Assembly: GCF_020923495.1 (NCBI RefSeq)
Contig: NZ_CP064048.1
Coordinates: forward strand, 1,204,501 to 1,268,500
Length of the DNA stretch: 64,000 bases
Direction of reading: 5' to 3'
From: Brevibacillus sedimenti
GTDB lineage: Bacteria; Bacillota; Bacilli; Brevibacillales; Brevibacillaceae
Part shown: positions 8,922 to 17,377 of the stretch, one piece after another
Layout: every line of letters starts with the position of its first letter
Position numbering within the stretch: the first letter of the stretch is position 1
Made by a program: the position numbers and the translations under genes
The notes under the pieces: model-generated
Told to the model about the DNA's origin: nothing
The model's database searches: none
Seen by the model: the letters and a program-made list of their open reading frames with translations, nothing else

Positions 8922-10559
8922 ATGGCTCAGGAAAAGGCATCCGTCCAATTTGTAAAAGGAGCGGCCATATTGGGGGCAGCCGGGCTGGTCTCCAAACTGC
9001 TGGGTGCAGTGTACCGCATCCCGTACCAAAATATTGCCGGCGACATCGGCTTGTACGTCTACATGCAGGTGTATCCGCTGTATACCACGCTGTTGATCCT
9101 GGCGACGGCCGGGTTTCCCATCGCCATCTCCAAGATTGTCTCCGAACGCATCGCGGTCGGGGATGTGCTTGGCGCGCGCAAGGCGTTTCGCGTTGCCAGC
9201 GTCACACTTGTGGTGCTGGGGTTCTTTTTCTTTGCGCTGCTGTACGGCGGAGCACCGCTGATCGCCAGCTTCATGGGGGATGAACACCTGGTCACCCCAC
9301 TACGGGCGGTCGCCTGGTCGCTGCCGATCGTGCCGATGGCAGCCATTTTGCGAGGGTACTTTCAAGGACATCAAAACATGATGCCGACCGGGGTATCGCA
9401 GGTGATTGAACAGCTGATCCGGGTTGTTTTCATTCTGTTGGCCGCTTTCTGGGCCATGAGCGTCTACCAGGACGCCTATTTGGCAGGAACGGGCGCAGTT
9501 TTCGCCGCATTTCCCGGGGCGGTGGCGGCGGTGCTTGTCCTGTTGTGGTACTGGAAAAGGGACAAGCAGTCCGGACCGATCGGGGAGGGCGTGACCCAAT
9601 CGGCCGACGTGGCTGTCTGGGGCAACCGGCAGGTGCTGAAAAGCCTGTTGTTTTACGCCCTGCCAATCTGCATGGGGGCGCTGGTGCTGCCCCTGATCCC
9701 GCTGGTGGACTCGCTGACCGTCGTCAACATGCTGCAGTGGAGCGGCATGGAGGAAGAATTGGCGAAAGTGGCAAAGGGCGCCTATGACCGGGGGCAGCCG
9801 TTGATTCAGTTTGGCACGTTTTTCGCCACTTCCCTCTCGCTGGCGCTGGTTCCGGCGATCAGCGAGGCGGCGGCACAGCGGCAGTACCGGCTGATTGCCG
9901 GCCGTTCGGAAGTGGCGATCCGGCTCACCTTTTTGCTGGGACTGCCGGCTTCGGTCGGACTGGCGCTGCTGGCAGAGCCGGTCAACATCATGCTCTACGG
10001 CGACGACAAAGGGACGGAAGCGCTGGCCATCCAGGCCTTTACCATCCTGTTTGCCACGCTGAGCATCGCCAGTGCCGGCATCCTGCAGGGAATGGGACGG
10101 GTGATGCGCCCGGCCCGCAACCTGCTGATCGGAGTCGTCTTCAAACTGGTGCTGAACCTGGCGCTGGTGCCGTTCTGGGGCATTGCCGGGGCGGCGTTTG
10201 CCACTGTGATGGCGTATCTGGTCGCCATGGGGCTCAACGTGTTGGGAGTCGTCAAGTACACCAAGGCGCGCATCGGTTTGCGGCAGATTGCCAAGAAGCC
10301 GTTTTTGTCGGTGCTGATCATGTCCGTCGTCGTGCTTGTGGTGGAATGGGGATGCATGATGCTGGCGCCCGGCGCGCTTTCGTCCAGCCGGCTTGCCTAC
10401 ACGCTTACGGCCCTGTTAGCGGTCGGGTGTGGCGCAGTGGTCTATTTGCTGGCGCTGTTGAAAACGGGCGGATTGACGCGGGACGATCTCCGCTTCCTGC
10501 CGAAGGGGGCACGGATCGTTGCGCTGCTGGAACGGATTGGTCTGCTGCGCGGACAATGA
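8922..10559 (+). CDS. SpoVB/YabM-like polysaccharide (lipid II-type) flippase
   Basis: A 545-residue polytopic membrane protein with roughly 14 hydrophobic segments, belonging to the MOP/MATE superfamily branch of SpoVB, YabM and YtgP. These move lipid-linked sugars across the membrane. The N-terminal FVKGAAILGAAGLVSKLLG and the RGYFQGHQNMMPT motif are typical of the family. It stands at the yabM position between spoVT and yabN. ATG 8922 follows GAGAGGAGA. Whether it serves cortex, cell wall or another glycan cannot be told from the sequence. Confidence 0.88.
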   Translation: MAQEKASVQFVKGAAILGAAGLVSKLLGAVYRIPYQNIAGDIGLYVYMQVYPLYTTLLILATAGFPIAISKIVSERIAVGDVLGARKAFRVASVTLVVLGFFFFALLYGGAPLIASFMGDEHLVTPLRAVAWSLPIVPMAAILRGYFQGHQNMMPTGVSQVIEQLIRVVFILLAAFWAMSVYQDAYLAGTGAVFAAFPGAVAAVLVLLWYWKRDKQSGPIGEGVTQSADVAVWGNRQVLKSLLFYALPICMGALVLPLIPLVDSLTVVNMLQWSGMEEELAKVAKGAYDRGQPLIQFGTFFATSLSLALVPAISEAAAQRQYRLIAGRSEVAIRLTFLLGLPASVGLALLAEPVNIMLYGDDKGTEALAIQAFTILFATLSIASAGILQGMGRVMRPARNLLIGVVFKLVLNLALVPFWGIAGAAFATVMAYLVAMGLNVLGVVKYTKARIGLRQIAKKPFLSVLIMSVVVLVVEWGCMMLAPGALSSSRLAYTLTALLAVGCGAVVYLLALLKTGGLTRDDLRFLPKGARIVALLERIGLLRGQ

Positions 10560-10589
10560 GTTGAGAAGGAAAACAAGGAGGGACGGCGC

Positions 10590-12065
10590 ATGAGTGATGC
10601 GGCGGGCACGATTACGGTCGTCGGACTCGGCGCGGGCGATTTGGAACAACTGCCGTACGGGGTCTACCGTACATTGAAGCAGGCTAAAAAGCTCTACCTC
10701 AGAACCCGGGAGCACCCGGTGGTGGCCAGTCTGGCCGCGGAGGGTGTCGCCTACGAGTCGTTCGACGAGATTTACGAACAGCACGGGACATTTGCAGAGG
10801 TGTACGAACGGATTGTCGAGACGCTTCTGGCAAAAACGGCAGAGGAGGGCAGCATTGTCTACGCTGTGCCCGGTCATCCGCTGGTGGCGGAGCGAACTGT
10901 CCAACTGCTGCTGGAGCGGGAGGCGAACGGAGAGGTCCGTGTTGTGATCGGAGGCGGACAAAGTTTTCTCGATCCGCTGTTTGCCCGCCTGCAGATCGAT
11001 CCGATCGAGGGGTTTGCCCTGCTGGACGGCACGGACATGCGGGCTGATCAGGTAAATCCGATGCTGCACACCATTATCGCTCAGGTGTATGACAGGTTTG
11101 TGGCCTCCGACGTCAAGCTGACGCTGATGGAGGTACTGCCGGACGAGCATCCAGTCACGGTGGCGACCGCAGTCGGCGTAGCCGGACAGGAGCGGATCGA
11201 AACGGTGCCGCTGTACGAGCTGGACCGGCTGGATCACTTCGGCAACCTGACACTGGTCTACGTGGCGCCGACGCAGGACGAGCGGGTGCGTTACCGGCAG
11301 TTTGCCTATTTGAAAGAGATTGTCGCCATCCTGCGCAGCCCGGATGGCTGTCCATGGGATCGGGAGCAGACCCATCAGAGCATCCGCAAGAATCTGATCG
11401 AAGAGACGTACGAGGTGCTGGAGACCATCGACGACGACGATCCCGACGCGATGTGCGAAGAGTTGGGAGACCTCCTGATGCAGATCATGCTGCATGCCCA
11501 GATGGCGGCGGAGGACGGCTACTTCACTGTAGACGACGTCGTCGCCGGGCTAAACGAAAAGCTGATTCGCCGTCACCCGCACGTGTTTGGCGACAAAAGC
11601 GCAGGCAACGCGGAGGAAGCGTTGGCCAACTGGCAGGAAATCAAGGCCCGGGAAAAGGCGGCCAAAGGCATCGAGCCTGGCTCCCGGTCGCAGTTGGACG
11701 GCATTCCGCGCGACCTGCCGGCGTTGATGTACGCCTACAAGCTGCAGAAAAAGGCGGCAGAAGTCGGGTTTGACTGGGACGACATCGCCGACGTTTTCGG
11801 GAAAGTGGAGGAAGAGTTCCGGGAGCTGCGGGAAGCTGCGCCGGAAGAGCGCGCCGGTGAACTGGGCGATCTGCTGTTTGCGGTCGTCAATCTCGCCCGC
11901 TTCCTCAAGCTGGACCCGGAGGAAGCATTGGCGAAGACCAACCGCAAATTCAAGCGCCGCTTTGCCTACATCGAGGAGAAACTGCGCCAGGCAGGCCGTA
12001 CCTTTGAAGAGACCAATCTGCAGGAGATGGACGCCTGGTGGGAGGAAGCAAAACACCGCGAATAA
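10590..12065 (+). CDS. yabN: YabN: tetrapyrrole methylase-like domain fused to MazG nucleotide pyrophosphohydrolase
   Basis: A 491-residue fusion. Residues 1-225 are a SAM-dependent tetrapyrrole-methylase fold (GLGAGDLEQLPYGVY, then VIGGGQSFLDP). Residues 245-485 are a MazG NTP pyrophosphohydrolase (GCPWDREQTH, EETYEV, then EELGDLLMQIMLH and a second GELGDLLFAVVN). MazG domains clear abnormal nucleoside triphosphates; the methylase half has no known substrate in this family. ATG 10590 follows AAGGAGGG 30 bases after the flippase stop. The fusion and its place before rqcP are conserved in Bacillales. Confidence 0.94.
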   Translation: MSDAAGTITVVGLGAGDLEQLPYGVYRTLKQAKKLYLRTREHPVVASLAAEGVAYESFDEIYEQHGTFAEVYERIVETLLAKTAEEGSIVYAVPGHPLVAERTVQLLLEREANGEVRVVIGGGQSFLDPLFARLQIDPIEGFALLDGTDMRADQVNPMLHTIIAQVYDRFVASDVKLTLMEVLPDEHPVTVATAVGVAGQERIETVPLYELDRLDHFGNLTLVYVAPTQDERVRYRQFAYLKEIVAILRSPDGCPWDREQTHQSIRKNLIEETYEVLETIDDDDPDAMCEELGDLLMQIMLHAQMAAEDGYFTVDDVVAGLNEKLIRRHPHVFGDKSAGNAEEALANWQEIKAREKAAKGIEPGSRSQLDGIPRDLPALMYAYKLQKKAAEVGFDWDDIADVFGKVEEEFRELREAAPEERAGELGDLLFAVVNLARFLKLDPEEALAKTNRKFKRRFAYIEEKLRQAGRTFEETNLQEMDAWWEEAKHRE

Positions 12066-12086
12066 AAGAAGGGGGGAACCGTGTCC

Positions 12087-12380
12087 ATGAGGTTGGACAA
12101 ATACCTGAAAGTGTCGCGGCTGATCAAACGGCGCACCCTGGCCAAGGAAGTGTGCGATCAGGGGCGCGTGGAAATCAACGACCGGCCTGCGAAAGCCTCC
12201 AGCACTGTCAAGATCGGCGACAAACTGGCAATTCGCTTCGGCCAGAAGATCGTCGTGGTCAAAGTGGAGGACATCAAGGAGAACCCGCGCAAGGAGGAGG
12301 CCGCTTCCCTGTACACCGTAGTAGGCGAAGTGCCGGTGCCGCGCGACGAAAAGGAAGAAGAGGACTACCTCAGAGGGTAG
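12087..12380 (+). CDS. rqcP: RqcP (YabO), S4-domain ribosome-associated quality-control factor
   Basis: A 97-residue S4-type RNA-binding protein. It begins MRLDKYLKVSRLIKRRTLAK, which is near-identical to the start I recall for B. subtilis RqcP. RqcP works with RqcH on obstructed 50S subunits to add alanine tails to stalled nascent chains. I chose ATG 12087 over the in-frame GTG 12081 on that similarity and on spacing from GGGGGG (12071-12076). The stop codon lies inside the downstream terminator stem. It is co-oriented with and 21 bases after yabN. Confidence 0.94.
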   Translation: MRLDKYLKVSRLIKRRTLAKEVCDQGRVEINDRPAKASSTVKIGDKLAIRFGQKIVVVKVEDIKENPRKEEAASLYTVVGEVPVPRDEKEEEDYLRG

Positions 12381-12392
12381 TCTTTTCTTTTT
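12363..12392 (+). terminator. Terminator overlapping the rqcP stop codon
   Basis: GACTACC (12363-12369), loop TCAGAG, GGTAGTC (12376-12382), then T-rich TTTTCTTTTT. The rqcP TAG (12378-12380) is part of the descending stem. Confidence 0.8.
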
Positions 12393-12402
12393 CTAACAAA
12401 AA

Positions 12403-12431
12403 TTGACAATGACCAGGGAGCCTCTTATAGT
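12403..12431 (+). promoter_or_regulatory. Sigma-A promoter of the TPR gene
   Basis: TTGACA (12403-12408), 17-base spacer, TATAGT (12426-12431). Near-consensus vegetative promoter 40 bases upstream of the GTG start of the next gene. Confidence 0.85.
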
Positions 12432-12470
12432 AATAGCGAACAACTTACGCGAAGAATAGAGGGAGAAACT

Positions 12471-13139
12471 GTGGGGAAAGTCTTCTTGTTTTCAATCTTG
12501 TGGTGGCTGACCGGCAACCCGTTTGCCGCCCTGATTATCATTTTGCTTCTTTTGTATCTGCTTGATCTTCGCTTTGTCCGGCTGCTGCCCGACATTACCA
12601 AACCGTTTCGCCAAAACCGGCGTCTGGCTGCGCTCAAGCGTCAGGTAGCGCTCAATCCGCACGACACCTCGGCAAAGCTGGAGGCCGCCCGGCTGCTCAT
12701 GGAGAGGCGGCGGTACCAGGAGGCATTGGCCTACCTGGAAGAGATAGCGCCGTCGATGGGAGAATCGGCCGAGTATCTGAGCGATCGCGGCATCTGCTGC
12801 CTCAAATTGGGCCGGGTGGAGGAGGGAGAGCGGCTGCTTCAGCAAGCTCTGACGATCAATCCGCGCGTCAAATACGGGGAACCGTACCTCCGGCTGGGCG
12901 AAGCCTATGCCGCCCACAACCAGCGCGAAAAGGCGCTGGGGTTCCTGGAAGAGCTGGCGTCCATGCACACGTCGTCGTGCGAGGTCTACTACAAGCTGGG
13001 GAAGCTGTACGCGGAGCTTACGCAGAAGGAACGGGCCAAGCAGGCGTTTCGCGAGGCGGTTGAGGTCTATCGCGGACTGCCGGCCTACAAGCGGCGCATG
13101 GAACGGCGGTGGGCGCTGCTGGCGTGGCTGAATCGATGA
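12471..13139 (+). CDS. Membrane-anchored tetratricopeptide-repeat protein
   Basis: A 222-residue protein with an N-terminal transmembrane segment (about residues 8-27, NPFAALIIILLLLYLLDL) followed by a soluble helical region. Helix pairs such as AKLEAARLLMERRRYQEALAYL, GRVEEGERLLQQALTINPR and NQREKALGFLEELA are TPR repeats, which serve as protein-binding scaffolds. GTG 12471 follows AGAGGGAGA. It has its own strong promoter and does not belong to the yabN-rqcP unit. The binding partner is unknown. It is not part of the B. subtilis gene order as I know it. Confidence 0.8.
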   Translation: MGKVFLFSILWWLTGNPFAALIIILLLLYLLDLRFVRLLPDITKPFRQNRRLAALKRQVALNPHDTSAKLEAARLLMERRRYQEALAYLEEIAPSMGESAEYLSDRGICCLKLGRVEEGERLLQQALTINPRVKYGEPYLRLGEAYAAHNQREKALGFLEELASMHTSSCEVYYKLGKLYAELTQKERAKQAFREAVEVYRGLPAYKRRMERRWALLAWLNR

Positions 13140-13301
13140 AGATCGACGCGTGAATGCGGCCTCCTGGCCATCAGGGTGCAGCGAACACGGCTGCGGGAAA
13201 CACCGGAGAAAGCGGTTCGCAGGGATTTGTTACCTGTTTGTAACGACTTCTTTCCCACTCATTTCCTATGATGGAGGGAGTTGCAGGAAAAGGAGGCGTT
13301 A

Positions 13302-15341
13302 ATGGTGAACAAAAGCGCGAAAACAGGCTTGTCCGCGCTGTTGGCCGTCACGGTGTTGACCGGGCCGTTCGCGGCAGTTCCGCAGACCGTTTATGCCTTG
13401 ACCGTGGAAGATGTTTCAGCAGACGATCCGGACACGGATGAGGAGACCGAATACACGATCGAGATTGAAATCGACAAGGACCTGAAGGCCGGAGACGAGA
13501 TCATCGTCAAGTTTCCCAGCGATTACAAGGTGTACAAAAGTCTGAAACGGTCGGACGTCAGCTTGGAGGATGACCGTGGCCGCTCGATCGACATCAAGAG
13601 CGTGTCAGTGAGCAAGACCACCGTCAAAGTAAAAGTGGACGAACGGGTGAAGGCGGACACGACGCTGACCCTGACGATCGACAAGATCACCAATCCGAAA
13701 AGCAAGGGCGACTACACCATCAAAGTGGAGACCTCAAACGAGTCGTCAAAAAGCTACAAGGTGTCCGTCGGCAAATCCTCAAGCAGCAACAAAACAAGCA
13801 GCAAATCGTTCGAAGTCAGCCAAAGCAGTCAAGATGCGGGAGCTTCCACCTCGCTGACGCTGGGCAAAATCAGCCTGTCCAAGTCGGACAAGTTGAAAAA
13901 GGGCAAGTACATCTACGTCGATTTCCCGGCAAAGGACATGCTGCCGAAAAGCATCGACAAATCCGATGTCAAGGTTAACAGCTACAAAGCCCAGAACGTC
14001 TCCGTCACGGACAGTGACACCGTGCGAATCGAGGTGCCCAGCGGCGCGGACGGGGACAACTACATCAAGCTGGAGTTTGCCACATCGGCGGATATTCAAA
14101 ACCCGTCCGAGGCCGGAACCAGCTACGTGTACAAGGTGTCGTACAACAATCGTACGTACGAGTCGGAGAAAGTCGAGATCAAGGATTCCAAAAAGGCGTC
14201 CTTTGACGTAGCCCTCTCCGACAAGGCTCCGGGGGCCCGCAGCAGTTACCGGATGGATCTGAATTTGTCCGCCAAAGTGAGCGGCGGCACCGACATCACG
14301 GTGGAGTTTCCCAGTGTGGACATGGTCCCGCCCTTCATCTCCGAGTCCGCGATCAAGGTGAACGGCGAACAGGTGACCAACGTCGGCGTCAGCGGCGGAA
14401 AGGTTTCTTTTCGCACGCCCAGCCGGTTTAGCAGCAGCAGCAAGCTGAGCATTGAGTTTGGCCTGGATGCCTTTGTGACCAACCCGAAAACAGCGGGATC
14501 GTACGAGCTGGTCGTCACGGTGGACAAGAAAAAGTACTGGTCCAAACCGTTCGACATCACCGGTAATGCAGTTCCCGCCGCGCCGGTGGCTGTGGACAAC
14601 AGCACGGCCACAGTGGGGCTGACCAAAACGGCGGCGCAGGCAGTCACCGGCCTGCAGGTCGGAATCAAGGCACTGGGCATGCCGCTGGAGAAAAACAAGG
14701 GCTTTGTCGAAATCGTACTGCCGCTCGAATTCCGCGTACCGGCGTACATCCAGCCGAACAGCGTGACCGTCAACGGGGTTGCGGCCGCGTACGTCGGCGT
14801 TCGCGGCAAGAACGTGCTCGTCTACCCGGCGCAAGACCTCCCGGTTAACGTGCCGGTCCAAATCAACGTGCTGGAGTCGGCAGGCATCGCCGCACCGGCT
14901 GCGCCGGGCACCTACAGCATCGGGGTTTATACGTCCGAACAGCAGGGAGTGCTGTTCTCCCGCCCGGTTACCATCGTGTCGCCAAACGCAGTCAGCTTCA
15001 AGGCAAACGTGGCGTCGTTTACCAAACAGGGCAAGACGCAAGCCCTGGCAGCAGCGCCGTTCACCGTAAACGGCCACACGCTGATGCCCGCGTCTTTCTT
15101 CCGCGACGCGCTCGGCATGTCCGTGACCTGGACCAAGTCCTCCGCGCGGATCGTCAGCGGGGGCACTACCATCCAGTTCACGGTCGGGTCCAAGACCGCG
15201 ACCGTCAACGGCAAGGCGGTGACGCTGCCGGTCGCCGTACAGGCGCGCAACAACATGCCGGTCGTGCCGCTCCGATTCGTCGCCGAGCGGACGCAGTACA
15301 AGATCACCTACTACAACGGCAACTACACCGTGTACAAGTAA
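13302..15341 (+). CDS. Secreted multi-repeat surface protein with C-terminal copper-amine-oxidase-N-like domain
   Basis: A 679-residue exported protein with a signal peptide ending near residue 32 (VPQTVYA). It carries three or four repeats of about 130 residues, each with an invasin/Ig-like strand pattern (ITVEFPS, KVNGEQVTNVGV). A C-terminal domain (about 570-679, with NGHTLMPASFFRDALGM and MPVVPLRFVAE) resembles the copper amine oxidase N-terminal domain, widespread on Paenibacillaceae/Brevibacillaceae surface proteins and probably wall-associating. ATG 13302 is five bases after AGGAGG; an upstream in-frame TTG (13281) lacks this. It is Lys/Ser-rich in the first 180 residues. Flanked by terminators and inserted between rqcP and yabP; function unknown. 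Confidence 0.8.
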   Translation: MVNKSAKTGLSALLAVTVLTGPFAAVPQTVYALTVEDVSADDPDTDEETEYTIEIEIDKDLKAGDEIIVKFPSDYKVYKSLKRSDVSLEDDRGRSIDIKSVSVSKTTVKVKVDERVKADTTLTLTIDKITNPKSKGDYTIKVETSNESSKSYKVSVGKSSSSNKTSSKSFEVSQSSQDAGASTSLTLGKISLSKSDKLKKGKYIYVDFPAKDMLPKSIDKSDVKVNSYKAQNVSVTDSDTVRIEVPSGADGDNYIKLEFATSADIQNPSEAGTSYVYKVSYNNRTYESEKVEIKDSKKASFDVALSDKAPGARSSYRMDLNLSAKVSGGTDITVEFPSVDMVPPFISESAIKVNGEQVTNVGVSGGKVSFRTPSRFSSSSKLSIEFGLDAFVTNPKTAGSYELVVTVDKKKYWSKPFDITGNAVPAAPVAVDNSTATVGLTKTAAQAVTGLQVGIKALGMPLEKNKGFVEIVLPLEFRVPAYIQPNSVTVNGVAAAYVGVRGKNVLVYPAQDLPVNVPVQINVLESAGIAAPAAPGTYSIGVYTSEQQGVLFSRPVTIVSPNAVSFKANVASFTKQGKTQALAAAPFTVNGHTLMPASFFRDALGMSVTWTKSSARIVSGGTTIQFTVGSKTATVNGKAVTLPVAVQARNNMPVVPLRFVAERTQYKITYYNGNYTVYK

Positions 15342-15358
15342 ACACACGAAAGCACGCT

Positions 15359-15382
15359 GCCCCGTTTCCGCGGAAACGGGGC
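15359..15382. repeat. 24-bp perfect palindrome
   Basis: GCCCCGTTTCCG (15359-15370) is followed at once by its exact reverse complement (15371-15382). There is no T-run, so it is either the first stem of a double terminator or a protein-binding site. Confidence 0.7.
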
Positions 15383-15394
15383 TTAGTGTTGGGG

Positions 15395-15429
15395 CAGCCT
15401 CACCGTCATCTTCGGTGGGGCTGTTTTTT
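15395..15429 (+). terminator. Intrinsic terminator after the surface protein
   Basis: CAGCCTCACCG (15395-15405) pairs with CGGTGGGGCTG (15413-15423) with one wobble, followed by a run of six T. Confidence 0.9.
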
Positions 15430-15430
15430 G

Positions 15431-15459
15431 GTCTAAAAGGACATCCCCCTCCATACGAT
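15431..15459 (+). promoter_or_regulatory. Candidate sigma-E promoter of yabPQ
   Basis: GTCTAAA (15431-15437), 14-base spacer, CATACGAT (15452-15459), 33 bases before yabP. The -10 is close to the sigma-E pattern CATACAnT; the -35 is weaker. yabP and yabQ are mother-cell (sigma-E) genes in B. subtilis. Confidence 0.5.
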
Positions 15460-15492
15460 GGTACAAGAAGCGGTACGTTAGGAGGGAGCAGG

Positions 15493-15777
15493 ATGAACGA
15501 CCAGATGAAGCGGCCTCGCCACGAAGTCGTGATGATCAACCGCCGCAGCCTGGCGATTTCCGGAGTGAAAAACGTCGAAAGCTTTGACAGCGAGGAGTTC
15601 TTGCTGGAGACGGAAGGCGGCTATTTAACCATACGCGGCCAGAACCTGCATATGAAAAACCTCAGTCTGGAGACCGGAGAAGTGGCGATTGACGGCCTGG
15701 TTCACGAAATGGTCTATCTGGAACAAGGGCACGCCAGCGACCGGTCCAGAGGATTCTTCGGGAAGTTGTTCAAGTGA
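15493..15777 (+). CDS. yabP: Sporulation protein YabP
   Basis: A 94-residue protein of the YabP/YqfC family, made in the mother cell during sporulation. HEVVMINRRSLAISGVKNVESFDSEEF-type text, followed by TEGGYLTIRGQNLHMKNL, is the family core of short beta strands. ATG 15493 follows AGGAGGGAG; longer in-frame versions reach back through the terminator and are not credible. It overlaps yabQ by four bases (GTGA), indicating translational coupling. The related YqfC works with YqfD; a similar pairing of YabP with the membrane protein YabQ is an inference. Confidence 0.93.
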   Translation: MNDQMKRPRHEVVMINRRSLAISGVKNVESFDSEEFLLETEGGYLTIRGQNLHMKNLSLETGEVAIDGLVHEMVYLEQGHASDRSRGFFGKLFK

Positions 15778-16346
15778 GCATTGCCGTTCAGATTCAAACG
15801 GTTCTGGTCATGTCGGCGTGCGGGGCGCTAATGGGGATGGGGTACGATACCTACCACGTCTTGACAGGAAGAAGCAGACTGCCGGCGTGGCTGTTGTTTG
15901 TTTGCGACGTGTTGTTCTGGCTGGGCAGCATGGGGCTTGTGTTTTTCATCCTGGTCAAGGTGAATGACGGCATTGTACGGTTTCCCATCTTTCTCGGCAT
16001 GTTGTTTGGGGCATGGGTGTATTTTGTCATAGGAAGTAAGAAGTATATCCAATTCCTGATGGCCGTGATAAAATTTTGTAAGTGGTTATATCGAACCATT
16101 TTGCGGGTGATTGACCTGCTCATCATCCGTCCCATCCTGTTTGTCTACCGCCTGGTCTTCATGTTGCTTGCGTCTTTGTACGCGGCCGTGATGACCGTGT
16201 TCGGGTTTGGGTGGAAGCTGGCGCGTTACACCGCGTCTCCTTTTGCCAGATGGGGTCGGCATTTGGGGAAAAAAATGTACCGAAACACAACAGGATTTTG
16301 GACCAATTGGAAGAATTGGTTTCACTCTAAGAAGAAGCAGGAGTAA
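15774..16346 (+). CDS. yabQ: Spore cortex biosynthesis membrane protein YabQ
   Basis: A 190-residue membrane protein with about four hydrophobic segments in the first 125 residues and a basic C-terminus. The YabQ family is needed for spore cortex formation and sits in the outer forespore membrane. GALMGMGYDTYHVL near the N-terminus is the recognisable family segment. It begins at GTG 15774 overlapping the yabP stop. It lies upstream of divIC as in B. subtilis. The tail (from about residue 150) is shorter on conserved features than the membrane part. Confidence 0.9.
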   Translation: MSIAVQIQTVLVMSACGALMGMGYDTYHVLTGRSRLPAWLLFVCDVLFWLGSMGLVFFILVKVNDGIVRFPIFLGMLFGAWVYFVIGSKKYIQFLMAVIKFCKWLYRTILRVIDLLIIRPILFVYRLVFMLLASLYAAVMTVFGFGWKLARYTASPFARWGRHLGKKMYRNTTGFWTNWKNWFHSKKKQE

Positions 16347-16367
16347 CGACATTAGAGGTGGCCTGAC

Positions 16368-16676
16368 ATGACTACACCATCCCCCTCTCACGTCAACAGA
16401 AAAGGGCAAAAGCGCAGGATACGTCTCTTTCTGTTCTTCGTCCTCTGCCTGTTTGTCTGGATCGGCTACACACTCTACCTCCAGAGTGGAATGCTGTCTG
16501 AGAAGGAAGCGGAGCTGGAAACCCTGAAGAAGGAAGCGGCCGAGGTACAGCAGCAGCAAGCGGAGCTGTCTTACAAGGCAAGCCGTCTGTACGACCAGGA
16601 GTACATCGCCGAACTGGCGCGAAAAGAGTGGTTTCTCACCAAGCCTGGGGAGAGCATATACGTGATTCCGGAATAG
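16368..16676 (+). CDS. divIC: Cell-division protein DivIC (FtsB-like)
   Basis: A 102-residue bitopic protein with a short basic cytosolic tail, one transmembrane helix (about 21-39, LFLFFVLCLFVWIGYTLYL), a coiled coil (about 42-75, EKEAELETLKKEAAEVQQQQ), and an extracellular end with YIAELARKEWFLTKPGE, the conserved FtsB/DivIC motif. It joins DivIB and FtsL at the division septum and in sporulation. ATG 16368 follows AGAGGTGG. It lies between yabQ and yabR, 21 bases after yabQ. Confidence 0.95.
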   Translation: MTTPSPSHVNRKGQKRRIRLFLFFVLCLFVWIGYTLYLQSGMLSEKEAELETLKKEAAEVQQQQAELSYKASRLYDQEYIAELARKEWFLTKPGESIYVIPE

Positions 16677-16718
16677 TCGCTCAGGTTATCTACGAGCAGA
16701 GGGAGGCTTTCCACTTTC

Positions 16719-17084
16719 ATGGGAGTCGAGGTAGGGAGCAAGCTTGAAGGAAAAGTGACTGGCATCACGAAATTCGGCGCGTTTGTGGAGCTGCCCGGCG
16801 GCGTGACCGGTCTCGTGCACATCAGCGAAATTGCGGACACGTATGTGAGGGATATTCACCAGCACCTGAAAGTGGGCGATGTCGTGACGGTAAAGGTATT
16901 GCACGTCCGTGACGGCAAGATTGGCCTGTCCATTAAAAAAGCCCGGGACAAGGAGCGGGGGCCGCGTCCCCAGCGGGAGCGAGGAGACGGGTTTGAAGAA
17001 AAGCTGAGCCGGTTCCTCAAGGACAGCGAAGACCGCCAGATGTCTCTGCGGAAAAAACGGGACAAGCGAGGACGAGGTCGTTAG
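16719..17084 (+). CDS. yabR: S1 RNA-binding domain protein YabR
   Basis: A 121-residue protein with one S1 OB-fold domain at residues 4-74 (GSKLEGKVTGITKFGAFVEL, TGLVHISEIAD, VKVLHVRDGKIGLSIKKA) and a highly basic tail. In this family (YabR/YugI, general stress protein 13-like) the domain binds RNA and associates with ribosomes. The C-terminal Arg/Lys-rich stretch ends KKRDKRGRGR. ATG 16719 follows AGAGGGAGG. It closes the yabP-yabQ-divIC-yabR group. The exact role is not established. Confidence 0.9.
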   Translation: MGVEVGSKLEGKVTGITKFGAFVELPGGVTGLVHISEIADTYVRDIHQHLKVGDVVTVKVLHVRDGKIGLSIKKARDKERGPRPQRERGDGFEEKLSRFLKDSEDRQMSLRKKRDKRGRGR

Positions 17085-17220
17085 CGAAAGGTTTTGACTT
17101 TTTTCACTTTTCTTTCTAACAAAAATGCGCAATTTGACGATAAATTGAGGAAGGGCATTTTAAAAACGTGACGAATGGTAATTATTAAGCCCGTTTCGCT
17201 AAGCGCGAATCACCTGTCAG

Positions 17221-17253
17221 CCGACGTTGACCGCCAAAACGTCGGTTTTTTTT
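17221..17253 (+). terminator. Intrinsic terminator after yabR
   Basis: CCGACGTT (17221-17228), nine-base loop, AACGTCGG (17238-17245), eight T. It isolates spoIIE from the preceding operon. The 254-base yabR-spoIIE gap holds this terminator and the spoIIE control region; no tRNA gene is visible there. Confidence 0.9.
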
Positions 17254-17307
17254 GTCCCTTTGCGTCAATGAATTTGTCGCACGATTCTGAGAATGCTTCA
17301 AGGTATT

Positions 17308-17340
17308 TTGACAAAATTTACAAAACCTCCTCCGTATAAT
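17308..17340 (+). promoter_or_regulatory. Spo0A-dependent spoIIE promoter with a 21-base spacer
   Basis: TTGACA (17308-17313) and TATAAT (17335-17340) are both perfect sigma-A hexamers but stand 21 bases apart. The B. subtilis spoIIE promoter is known for the same abnormal spacing and for Spo0A~P activation. Near-matches to the 0A box (TTGTCGAA) occur as TTGTCGCA at about 17274 and, on the reverse strand, as TTGTCAAA overlapping the -35 hexamer. Confidence 0.85.
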
Positions 17341-17377
17341 GGTAACCACATTGATGCCAGAACGGGGTGGTGTAACG

